In this document: piece by piece, positions 41,814 to 49,027 of the stretch | Position numbering within the stretch: position 1 is the stretch's first letter | How the letters are laid out: every line of letters begins with the position of its first letter | Origin: GCA-2746795 sp964643965 | Lineage (GTDB): Bacteria; Chloroflexota; Anaerolineae; Promineifilales; Promineifilaceae | Assembly: GCA_964643965.1 (NCBI GenBank) | Contig: CAZXVH010000020.1 | Location: 1-54,670 of the forward strand | Direction: 5' to 3' | DNA: 54,670 nt | Notes under the pieces: generated by a model | What the model was told of the DNA's origin: nothing | The model's input: only the letters and a program-made list of their open reading frames with translations | The model's database searches: none | Program-made: the position numbers and the translations under genes

Positions 41814-42434
41814 GTGACGGTTGGTGGCATAGCGTTTGACCTGAAACTCACCCTGATTATTATCTTTTGTACCGTTGTGCCGATGCTCGATTATTATGGA
41901 CATCGGCTGACCGGCACAAAAGCATACGACCGGTTCATTCTCTATTTTGTGCTGCCGATGCTTGTTATTTTGCTGATTTTCCGCGAACCACCGGCCGATT
42001 TTGGCTTTCAATGGGGCAATTGGAAAAGGGGAGTAGTCTGGACGGCCGTTGTCTGTGTTGTCATGGCGTTGATTCTCTGGTTTGTGGCTCGCACTCCGGC
42101 CATGCAAGCCTACTATGAGGCCCGCGCCCCGGAAAATATAGGGCGGCTGATCTGGCTGAATGGCATTGAGCTTTTCGCCTGGGAATTTATGTGGCGCGGC
42201 TTTATGCTGTTTGCTCTGGCCCAGGTTTTAGGTCCTGGCCCGGCCATTTTAATCCAGGCCATGCCCTTCGCCTTTATGCACCTGGGCAAACCGGAAATTG
42301 AAACCCTCTCTACTATTTTTGGCGGTATTGGCTTTGGTTTCATCGCCTGGCAGACTGATTCTTTTGTCTATCCCTGGCTGATCCATTGGTTTATCGCCTC
42401 GTTTACTATGCTGGCAGCGGCCGGCCGTTTCTGA
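41814..42434 (+). CDS. CPBP-family intramembrane protease-like protein
   Basis: About 206 residues from GTG at 41814. AGGAG lies 7 bases before this GTG, inside the codons of a possible ATG start at 41799, so the GTG is preferred. Six or so membrane segments. The CPBP (Abi/Rce1) motifs are ELFAWEFMWRGFML (Glu and Arg), FAFMHLGKPE (His) and LIHWFIASF (second His). The first of the usual paired glutamates is replaced, so activity is uncertain. Such proteins process prenylated or membrane proteins in eukaryotes, and in bacteria many have unknown targets. The stop is 18 bases before the next start. Confidence 0.82.
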   Translation: MTVGGIAFDLKLTLIIIFCTVVPMLDYYGHRLTGTKAYDRFILYFVLPMLVILLIFREPPADFGFQWGNWKRGVVWTAVVCVVMALILWFVARTPAMQAYYEARAPENIGRLIWLNGIELFAWEFMWRGFMLFALAQVLGPGPAILIQAMPFAFMHLGKPEIETLSTIFGGIGFGFIAWQTDSFVYPWLIHWFIASFTMLAAAGRF

Positions 42435-42452
42435 TTGATTCCTGGTATTTTT

Positions 42453-43688
42453 ATGACACAAACCACAACCCTCACTCTGACCACAATGGCCAATGGCGGC
42501 TCGGCGCTGGGCTATGATGAAAGCGGCCGTCCTGTATTCGTCCCTTTTGCCCTGCCTGGTGAAGAAGTGCGCGTGACCATCACCGAGCAAAAAGCGCATT
42601 TCGCCAAAGCAGAACTGGTAGAAATCCTGCGCCCCTCGCCTGACCGCGTGACGCCATCTTGCCCCCATTTTGGCGTCTGCGGCGGCTGCCACTTTCAGCA
42701 TGTGACGGTTGAGGCGCAAGCCGCCATGATCCCGCAAATTATCACCGATCAGTTGGCCCGTATCGGCGGACTGGAAGGAATATCAGTCAACGAACCCATC
42801 GTTTCCAACCAGGCATGGCGCTACCTGGATGAAGTGGAATTCAGCCCGGTTCCCGGCGGCGGCCTCGGTTTTTGGTCGCCGGTTGAGCGCCAGGTGATCC
42901 CCATCAGCCGCTGTGACATTATTCAAGAGGCGCTGCTCAATTTCTGGCAAGATGTAGACCTGGATTTACCCGGTTTGCGTAAACTGACCTTACGCATTGG
43001 CGCGGATGAGGCGTTGATGGCGGTGCTGTCGGTGGAAGATGTGGAGCCACCGGAACTGGAGCTGGATTTTCCGGCGTCGGTGGCCATTGTGCTGCCTGAC
43101 CAAACGGCCGCTTCGCTGGTCGGCGATCTCTATTCTGTGCAAACCATTTATGGGCAGGATTTTCGCGTCTCGCCTGGCTGCTATTTTGCGCCCAATCCGC
43201 TGATGCGCACGGCCGTTGTCACCACCCTGCTGGCAATGGCTAACCTCCAGGGCACAGAAACGGTGCTGGACGGCTACAGCGGCGTAGGCGTGTTTACCGC
43301 TTTTCTGGCAGAACGCGCCGCCCAGATTATCGCCGTGGAAGCCAATGCCGACGCCATTCAGGACGCCATCGTCAACCTGGATCATCTGGACAATGTGTCG
43401 CTTTACCAGGGCTGGCTGGAAGAGGTGTTGCCTACGCTGGCCGAACCGCCCAATGTCATGATTGTGGATCCGCCAATGAAAGGGTTATCGACAACGGCCG
43501 TTGACGAAATCGCCGCCCTATCCCCTGCCAAACTGCTCTACGTCAGCAGCGATATCGCCACTCTGGCTCGTGATGGCAAACGGCTGGCCCGCGCCGGTTA
43601 CACCCTGGTAGAAATTCAGCCCCTCGCCACCCGGCCGCAGACGTACCATTTTGAGACCGTATCGTTGTGGCAGCTTATCGCGCTTTAG
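42453..43688 (+). CDS. TrmA/RlmD-family (uracil-5-)-methyltransferase lacking the catalytic Cys
   Basis: A 411-residue protein from the ATG at 42453. An N-terminal TRAM domain (about 1-65; MANGGSALGYDESGRPVFVPFALPGEEV region), then a 4Fe-4S cluster set of Cys70, Cys76, Cys79 (CPHFGVCGGC) and Cys154 (SRCD), then the methyltransferase core: VLDGYSGVGVFT, VDPPMKG and, at the end, TYHFETVSLW with the Glu that acts as base. The nucleophile motif, YVSC(N/D)PATLARD in RlmD and TrmA, is YVSSDIATLARD, so Ser366 replaces Cys and Ile replaces Pro. SAM and RNA binding may remain. Methylation by the known covalent route should be impaired. Confidence 0.88.
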   Translation: MTQTTTLTLTTMANGGSALGYDESGRPVFVPFALPGEEVRVTITEQKAHFAKAELVEILRPSPDRVTPSCPHFGVCGGCHFQHVTVEAQAAMIPQIITDQLARIGGLEGISVNEPIVSNQAWRYLDEVEFSPVPGGGLGFWSPVERQVIPISRCDIIQEALLNFWQDVDLDLPGLRKLTLRIGADEALMAVLSVEDVEPPELELDFPASVAIVLPDQTAASLVGDLYSVQTIYGQDFRVSPGCYFAPNPLMRTAVVTTLLAMANLQGTETVLDGYSGVGVFTAFLAERAAQIIAVEANADAIQDAIVNLDHLDNVSLYQGWLEEVLPTLAEPPNVMIVDPPMKGLSTTAVDEIAALSPAKLLYVSSDIATLARDGKRLARAGYTLVEIQPLATRPQTYHFETVSLWQLIAL

Positions 43689-43736
43689 GAATACGAATTT
43701 GTCATAAACAAAAATCTCCACTATCATCAACTGGCT

Positions 43737-43830
43737 GTGAACGGTGAACGGTGGTTAGTTGTAGGTTAAGAAAATAGTCGGGTAACAGATGTAGGACGAT
43801 TTTGAAAATCGTCCAAGGGTTTTTCAAATC
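43737..43830. repeat. Heptamer units and REP-like hairpin
   Basis: Two GTGAACG heptamers (43737-43750) are followed by GACGATTTTGAAAATCGTC (43794-43812), a perfect palindrome around one base. The surrounding TGTAGGACGATTT and AAATCGCTCTACA can also pair. The rest of 43689-43938 shows no gene. Confidence 0.65.
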
Positions 43831-43938
43831 GCTCTACAAAGTTGTGCCCGTTTTATTTTTTTATCACTAAGTAAGCAGTGACCAAGAGTTACCGAATACC
43901 AGACACCGAACAAATTAAACTGGAAAACACACGACGTA

Positions 43939-44466
43939 ATGGATTCGCGGCGACGGACAATTCTTATCCTGGTTGGCATTATTTTGCTGACTTTACCCTG
44001 TTATACGCTGGGAGCAGTAGCCCTGATGTTTGCCCCTGAAGGCGGCATAGATGCCATTCCGCCCACCCTGCCCTCCGTGCTGTCGCCTACGCCCACGCCC
44101 ACCAGCAGCGTCCTGCGCCCTGATTTACCCACCGCCATCGCCACTTCCACACCCTGGTCAACCAGCACTCGCCCGGCCACGCCCCCCCAGTTTCAAACGC
44201 CCACCAGCCTGCCCGTTACCGCCACTGCCTGGCCCACGCAAACGCCGACCCAGACGCCCACCCAAACACCACTGCCCACCTGGACGGCCACTCCTACCTG
44301 GACGCCATCGCCCACCTGGACGGCCACCGCCACCGCCACATCTGCGCCCACCCAAACGCCTACGCAGACGCCCAGTCCCCTACCGCCCACCGCCACCGCC
44401 ACCGCCACTGAAACGGAAACGGCCGTTCCACCCAGTGAAACGCCTACAGAAACAGCCACACCTTAA
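43939..44466 (+). CDS. Membrane-anchored Thr/Pro-rich protein
   Basis: A 175-residue protein with one N-terminal membrane helix (about residues 8-30) and an extracellular remainder made almost only of Thr, Pro, Ser and Ala (TPTQTPTQTPLPTWTATPTW type). There is no globular domain. The linker is like that of the protein at 19889, without the C-terminal domain. It may be a heavily O-glycosylated stalk, given the GT39-type enzymes. Start codon ATG; ribosome site weak. An exact palindrome at 44418 encodes ETAVP near the C-terminus. It lies 24 bases before the first M42 gene. Confidence 0.6.
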   Translation: MDSRRRTILILVGIILLTLPCYTLGAVALMFAPEGGIDAIPPTLPSVLSPTPTPTSSVLRPDLPTAIATSTPWSTSTRPATPPQFQTPTSLPVTATAWPTQTPTQTPTQTPLPTWTATPTWTPSPTWTATATATSAPTQTPTQTPSPLPPTATATATETETAVPPSETPTETATP

Positions 44467-44490
44467 CAGGACAAGTAAAGAGAAAAATTT

Positions 44491-45570
44491 ATGACCCTAT
44501 TTAAACAACTCCAAACATTAAGCGAAACAGAGGCGCCCTCCGGCTTTGAGCATAAAATCGCGCCGGTGGTGCAGGAATTATGGGAACCTTATGTGGATGA
44601 GATCACCATCGACCGGGTAGGCAGCCTGATAGCTGTCAAACGGGGGCGCGGCGCAGAGCCGCGCCAGCGCCTCCTGCTGGCCGCCCATATGGACGAAATC
44701 GGCTTGATGGTCGCCGACATTGTAGACCACAACGGGCAAGGTTTTTTGCGCGTGACCAATCTGGGCGGCGTCGATATCCGGCAGGCGTATGCTCAATTGG
44801 TGACGGTGCATGGCAAAAAGGATTTGTCTGGCGTGTTGGGCGCCCTGCCGCCTCATCTGCTGCCGGAAGATCGCCGTAAAAAGCCTTATGGCTATGAAGA
44901 ACTGGTGGTGGACCCGGGTCTGCCCATTGAGGCCGTGCGCCAGAATGTGAGCATAGGCGACGCCGTTAGTTTCCGCCAACCGCTGCGCAAACTGCTGGGC
45001 AAACGAGTGGCCGGCAAAGCATTGGACAATCGCGCTTCTCTGGCGGCAGTGACGGTGTGCCTGGAAAATCTAAACGGCCGTTTCCATGAGTGGGATGTCG
45101 TCGCCGTAGCCACCGCCCAGGAAGAAACGCGGTTGCTGGGGGCCTTCACCGCCGCCTTCAGCCAGCAGCCAGACGCCGCCATCGCCATCGACGTCACCTT
45201 TGGCATTGGCCCCGGCGCTTCTGATGAGCGGGCGTTTGAACTGGGCAGCGGACCCGTCATCGAAATCGGCCCTAACGTTCACCCCAAAATGACTGAAAGG
45301 CTGACAAACACCGCCGACAACTTAGAATTGAAATACAACATGGGTACGCACAGCCGCTACAGCGGCACCGATGCGATGGGCGTACAAATCGCACGAGAAG
45401 GCGTACCTACCGGCCTGGTCAGTATCCCGCTGCGTTACATGCACACCATGGTCGAATCCATCGACACCCAAGATGTAGAACGCACCGGCAAACTACTCGC
45501 CGAATTCATCGCCACCCTGGACAAGGACAGTCTGATAGTCGGACAGTCGAGTAGTCGAGTAGTCGAGTAG
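44491..45570 (+). CDS. M42 family metallo-aminopeptidase (first of three)
   Basis: A 359-residue cytosolic peptidase of the M42 (TET/glutamyl aminopeptidase) family. Metal and catalytic residues are present: HMDEIGL (His, Asp), GKALDNRASL (bridging Asp), AQEETRLLGA (general-base Glu pair), AIDVTFG (Asp) and RYMHTMVESID (His). It trims N-terminal residues from peptides, usually as a dodecamer. The last 13 or so residues (SLIVGQSSSRVVE) are encoded by the octamer repeat at 45529-45596, so the natural C-terminus has been overwritten. AACGGCCGTT at 45073 encodes NGR. Confidence 0.93.
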   Translation: MTLFKQLQTLSETEAPSGFEHKIAPVVQELWEPYVDEITIDRVGSLIAVKRGRGAEPRQRLLLAAHMDEIGLMVADIVDHNGQGFLRVTNLGGVDIRQAYAQLVTVHGKKDLSGVLGALPPHLLPEDRRKKPYGYEELVVDPGLPIEAVRQNVSIGDAVSFRQPLRKLLGKRVAGKALDNRASLAAVTVCLENLNGRFHEWDVVAVATAQEETRLLGAFTAAFSQQPDAAIAIDVTFGIGPGASDERAFELGSGPVIEIGPNVHPKMTERLTNTADNLELKYNMGTHSRYSGTDAMGVQIAREGVPTGLVSIPLRYMHTMVESIDTQDVERTGKLLAEFIATLDKDSLIVGQSSSRVVE

Positions 45571-45596
45571 TCAGATAGTCGAGTAGTCGGATAGTC
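45529..45596. repeat. Octamer (AGTCGAGT) tandem array
   Basis: Eight and a half 8-bp units, AGTCGAGT with variants AGTCTGAT, AGTCGGAC, AGTCAGAT, AGTCGGAT. The first five or so units are inside the first M42 gene. It is roughly inverse to the array at 45614-45693 through the shared AGTCG/CGACT core. Confidence 0.92.
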
Positions 45597-45613
45597 AAAA
45601 CCTCTGGCTGCGT

Positions 45614-45693
45614 GACTAAGCGACTAACCGACTAAACGACTAAGCGACTAACCGACTAAACGACTAAGCGACTAACCGACTAAACAACTAAAC
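45614..45693. repeat. Octamer (GACTAANC) tandem array, 24-bp higher order
   Basis: Ten 8-bp units in the order GACTAAGC, GACTAACC, GACTAAAC repeated three times and closing with AACTAAAC. It ends 2 bases before the ATG of the second M42 gene, so no Shine-Dalgarno sequence is left there. With 45529-45596 it can form a long imperfect hairpin. Confidence 0.93.
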
Positions 45694-45695
45694 TT

Positions 45696-46733
45696 ATGAA
45701 CGAATTATTGAAAAACCTCACAGAAGCCGTTGGCGTATCCAGCGGTGAACAAGAAATACGGCAGCTCATCCTGGATTTGATCAAAGATCATGTGGATGAA
45801 TGGCATGTCGATGCGATGGGCAATCTCATTGCCTTGAAAAAGGGAACGGGCGCGTCTGCTCTACGCATTTTGGTAGATGCCCACATGGACGAAGTAGGCC
45901 TGATGATCACCGGCTACGACGGCAACGGCACATTGAAATTTGCGCCGGTAGGCGGCTTTAATGAGCGCACTCTACTGGGCAAAGTAGTGCAAGTCGGGCC
46001 AGATAAACGTATCGGCGTCATCGGCGCCCGGCCGGTACACTTGCTAGACAGCAGTGAGCGGGACAGCGTGGTCAAGTTGGATACCATGCGTATCGACATC
46101 GGCGCTAAAGATAAAGACGCCGCCAAAGAGAAAGTAAAGGTAGGCGAACTGGCTGCCTTTGTCACGGTTTACGAAGAAGTAGGCCAGTGCGCCATCGGCA
46201 AGGCGTTTGATAACCGGGCGGGCTGCGCCGCGTTGGTGGAACTGCTGCGGGCCGCGCCCTATCCCTTCGACCTGACTGCCTCATTTTCGGTGCAAGAGGA
46301 AGTGGGGCTGCGCGGCGCGACGGTGGTCGGTTACAGCGTTAACCCGGACGCCGCCCTGGTGTTGGAATGTACCCCCGCCTATGATCTGCCCAATAAGGAA
46401 GATGTCAGCGCCAATGTGTCGCTGGGACATGGCCCCTCCATTTATGTGATGGACGGCGTGACGATTCAAGACCCGCGCCTGGTATCCCATATCACCAAAA
46501 CGGCCGTTGCCCACAATATCCCCTTTCAAATCCGCAGACCCGGCGGCGGCGGCACCAACACCGCCACCATTCAACGTTCACGCGGCGGGATTCCGGCAGC
46601 CACCATCGCCGTACCCGGCCGGCACGCCCACACCCCCACCATGATGATCAACCTGGACGACTACAAACATGTGGTGCAACTGGCAGAAGCCACTCTGCGC
46701 AGCCTGACAGCTGACGTCATAAAAAGGAATTAA
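45696..46733 (+). CDS. M42 family metallo-aminopeptidase (second of three)
   Basis: A 345-residue M42 peptidase. Visible sites: DAHMDEVGLMI, GKAFDNRAGCAA, SVQEEVGLRGA, LVLECTPAYD (Glu in place of the usual Asp at the second metal site, a known variation) and PGRHAHTPTM. GGGTNTATIQRSRGGIP before the last motif resembles FrvX/YpdE-like members. Identity to the first copy is clearly partial, so this is an old duplication, not a recent one. The start codon directly abuts the octamer array and lacks a ribosome site. An exact palindrome is at 46499. Confidence 0.93.
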   Translation: MNELLKNLTEAVGVSSGEQEIRQLILDLIKDHVDEWHVDAMGNLIALKKGTGASALRILVDAHMDEVGLMITGYDGNGTLKFAPVGGFNERTLLGKVVQVGPDKRIGVIGARPVHLLDSSERDSVVKLDTMRIDIGAKDKDAAKEKVKVGELAAFVTVYEEVGQCAIGKAFDNRAGCAALVELLRAAPYPFDLTASFSVQEEVGLRGATVVGYSVNPDAALVLECTPAYDLPNKEDVSANVSLGHGPSIYVMDGVTIQDPRLVSHITKTAVAHNIPFQIRRPGGGGTNTATIQRSRGGIPAATIAVPGRHAHTPTMMINLDDYKHVVQLAEATLRSLTADVIKRN

Positions 46734-46746
46734 CCTCTCAGACCCC

Positions 46747-46862
46747 AGAGCTCGGCTTCCCGAGGGCTGAGCTTCCCGAGGGCTGAGCTTCCCGAGGGCT
46801 GAGCTTGTCGAAGCCCGATTGCCTTCGACAAGCTGCCTTCGACAAGCTCAGGCAGCGGTCTG
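46747..46862. repeat. 16-bp tandem plus TTCGACAAGC repeats
   Basis: Three units of GGGCTGAGCTTCCCGA (the third ending GTCGA) are followed by CTTCGACAAGCTGC and CTTCGACAAGCTCAGGCAGC. The family core TTCGACAAGCTCAG appears in both orientations. It fills most of the gap between the second and third M42 genes. Confidence 0.88.
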
Positions 46863-46893
46863 GATAAACTAACCTACTTAACCGAGGACATTT

Positions 46894-47886
46894 ATGAACG
46901 ATTTAATCAAAAAACTGGTAGAAGCATTTGGTCCCTCCGGCTTTGAAGACGGCATGCGCGATCTCATTCGCCCCGAAATTGAAGAAGCCGCTGACGAAAT
47001 CAGCGTGGACAACCTGGGCAATCTCATCGCCCTGAAAAAAGGAGACGGCAGCGGCCTTAAAGTGATGATCGCCGCCCATATGGACGAGATTGGCGTCATG
47101 GTCAACCACATCACCGATGAAGGCTACTGCCGCTTCACCAACATCGGCGGCGTCATCCCCCATAATTTGCATGGCAGCCGGGTGCAGTTCGCCAACGGCA
47201 CGGTGGGCATCATCAGCAGTGACCGCGTCACCGACCGGGGCAAGATACACGGCCTGGATAAACATTTCATCGACGTAGGGGCCACCGGCAAAGAAGATTG
47301 TCCCGTCAGCATTGGCGACCCGGCCGGATTTAAGCGCGAATTTTTGGCACAGGGCAGCCGACTCAGCGCCAAAAGCATGGATGACCGCATCGGCTGCGTG
47401 GTAGCCATTGAAGCCCTCAAACGGCTGGAAACCACGCCGCATGATGTCTACTTTGCCTTTACCGTGCAGGAAGAAGTGGGCATACGCGGCGCCACAACGG
47501 CCGCTAATCACCTTGACCCAGACGTGGGCATTGCTTTGGATGTGACCCTCACCGGCGATGTGCCGGAAGCGTCGCCCATGGCCGTTAAACTGGGTGAAGG
47601 CGCGGCCATCAAAGTTAAAGACAGCGGCATGATCGCCCATGTGGGCCTGGTGAGTATCATGAAGCAGCGGGCGGAGGCAGCCGGCATTCCCTACCAGTTG
47701 GAAGTTCTCACCGGCGGCACCACCGATGCTCGCTCGATGCAAATTTCTAATGGGGGGGCAGCGGCCGGTTGCATTTCCATTCCCTGCCGTTATATGCATT
47801 CCCAAAGCGAAACGGTAGACGCCGATGATGTGGAAAATTGTGTGCGGCTGCTGGTGGAGATTTTGGCAAACCCCATTGAGCTTTAG
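46894..47886 (+). CDS. M42 family metallo-aminopeptidase (third of three)
   Basis: A 330-residue M42 peptidase with all usual residues: AAHMDEIGVMV, AKSMDDRIGCVV, TVQEEVGIRGA, ALDVTLTGDVPE and CRYMHSQSETVD. GGTTDARSMQ precedes the last. It is closest to the typical bacterial YsdC/TET-like enzyme. Three unlike M42 genes in a row on one strand suggest either broadened substrate range or a mixed-subunit TET particle. CTTAACCGAGGAC before the ATG contains a GAGG site. Confidence 0.94.
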   Translation: MNDLIKKLVEAFGPSGFEDGMRDLIRPEIEEAADEISVDNLGNLIALKKGDGSGLKVMIAAHMDEIGVMVNHITDEGYCRFTNIGGVIPHNLHGSRVQFANGTVGIISSDRVTDRGKIHGLDKHFIDVGATGKEDCPVSIGDPAGFKREFLAQGSRLSAKSMDDRIGCVVAIEALKRLETTPHDVYFAFTVQEEVGIRGATTAANHLDPDVGIALDVTLTGDVPEASPMAVKLGEGAAIKVKDSGMIAHVGLVSIMKQRAEAAGIPYQLEVLTGGTTDARSMQISNGGAAAGCISIPCRYMHSQSETVDADDVENCVRLLVEILANPIEL

Positions 47887-47910
47887 GCACGTGGATTAAA
47901 CTACTCACGA

Positions 47911-47976
47911 AAAATTAGAAATTAGAGATTAGAAATTGGTCGAGTATCTAATCTCTAATTTCTAATCTCTAATTTT
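47911..47976. repeat. Inverted heptamer (ATTAGAR) array between convergent genes
   Basis: ATTAGAA, ATTAGAG, ATTAGAA, ATT on the left (47914-47937) face their inverse TAATCTCTAATTTCTAATCT plus CTAATTTT on the right (47948-47976). The whole forms a 24-bp or longer AT-rich hairpin. It lies between the tail-to-tail third M42 gene and the membrane-protein gene and may stop transcription from both sides. Confidence 0.88.
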
Positions 47977-47988
47977 CATGCATCCTCT

Positions 47989-48393
47989 TTAATCATAATG
48001 GTCAACAATATATTTTGATTTTGAGCCGCCGGTAGTTGACCCCAAAAAACGAGCGCCAAACCAACACAGTGTCATGGTGGGGATGAATTGGGTAAAAGGA
48101 ATCAGCCCTTCAACGGCCGCCACCCCTCTTAATGCTTTTAAACCCAGCCGGTCGAGAATCATCCAGCTTACCGGCGCAGCCAGGATATCCAGAGAAAAAT
48201 CCAACAAATCAACCATGATAACCACCAGAAACGGGGTATGGAGCAGCGTTTCCGTGAAGTCTGCGCCAGGTGGTACGTCAATACGCTGCGCCATCCGGAT
48301 CACGATCAGCAGCAAAAGAAGCCCCAAAACGAAGCTGACGCCCATTGCCCCCACCAAATATAAACCAATTGTTTGTAGAATATCTGCATCCAT
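47989..48393 (-). CDS. Small membrane protein of unknown function
   Basis: A 134-residue protein with about three or four hydrophobic segments (about 8-33, 50-75, 95-118). GAGG lies 5 bases before the ATG. PVSWMILDRLGLKALRGVAAVEGLIPFTQFIPT is a polar-rich loop that may be the conserved part; I do not recognise the family. It is on the same strand as, and 51 bases downstream of, the DUF456 gene, so the two may be co-transcribed. Confidence 0.6.
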   Translation of the reverse strand: MDADILQTIGLYLVGAMGVSFVLGLLLLLIVIRMAQRIDVPPGADFTETLLHTPFLVVIMVDLLDFSLDILAAPVSWMILDRLGLKALRGVAAVEGLIPFTQFIPTMTLCWFGARFLGSTTGGSKSKYIVDHYD

Positions 48394-48444
48394 AAATACC
48401 TCACTATTTTAACAAAGCGGACGAGATAGAACGTGCGCCAATGC

Positions 48445-48954
48445 TCAGGCCGCCAACACGGTCCAGGCAAAGATGATGATCACCAAAAGACCGCCCACAA
48501 GCTGCAAAATGGTAGCAATGCCCCAACCGGCCAATCCCCCTTTGCTGGCCCGCCACGCCTGATCCCAATCCCGGCGTTTGTGGTATTCACCGAGCAAGAC
48601 GCCGATGGCATAGCCAATAATAGTACCGATGATGGGCACGATAAAGGAGCCGATAATGGCTCCGATCATGCCGGTGATGATGGTACGTTTGGCCGCCCCC
48701 ACTTTACGAGCGCCGAAGATAGGCAGCCAGAGGTCTGAAGCGCCGACGAAGAGGACGATAACGGTTATGAACAAGAACAAGCCTAAGGAGATGACCTCAA
48801 AGCCGTAGCGCCAGACGTAGACAAAGACGCCCAACCAGATCATGAAAATACCGGGCAGTATCGGGAAGAGTACCCCGATCAGGCCGACAATCATGAGCGT
48901 CATGATAAGTCCAAAAATTAAGGCGTCGCCAACTATTGCCAATTGATGCTCCAT
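48445..48954 (-). CDS. DUF456 family membrane protein
   Basis: About 169 residues from the ATG at 48954 (a TTG 8 codons upstream is also open). The repeated glycine-rich segments GLIGVLFPILPGIFMIWLG, then GARKVGAAKRTIITGMIGAIIGSF and GTIIGYAIGVLLGEYHKRRD, are diagnostic of DUF456 (quoted in parts). It has five or six membrane helices. Role unknown; neither start has a good ribosome site. Confidence 0.82.
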   Translation of the reverse strand: MEHQLAIVGDALIFGLIMTLMIVGLIGVLFPILPGIFMIWLGVFVYVWRYGFEVISLGLFLFITVIVLFVGASDLWLPIFGARKVGAAKRTIITGMIGAIIGSFIVPIIGTIIGYAIGVLLGEYHKRRDWDQAWRASKGGLAGWGIATILQLVGGLLVIIIFAWTVLAA

Positions 48955-49027
48955 TATAGATTGATTCAATCTTGCCAAGCCAAGATGATAAGGAGAAAGG
49001 ATTGTAGGGCACTCTACGTAAAAACTG

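Noticed and set aside
44041..44466. Possible CRISPR-like or tandem DNA repeat in the Thr/Pro-rich gene
   Set aside because: The periodicity follows Thr/Pro codons and units are irregular, with no spacers.
45529..45693. Possible CRISPR array between M42 genes
   Set aside because: Units are 8 bp, directly adjoining and without spacers.
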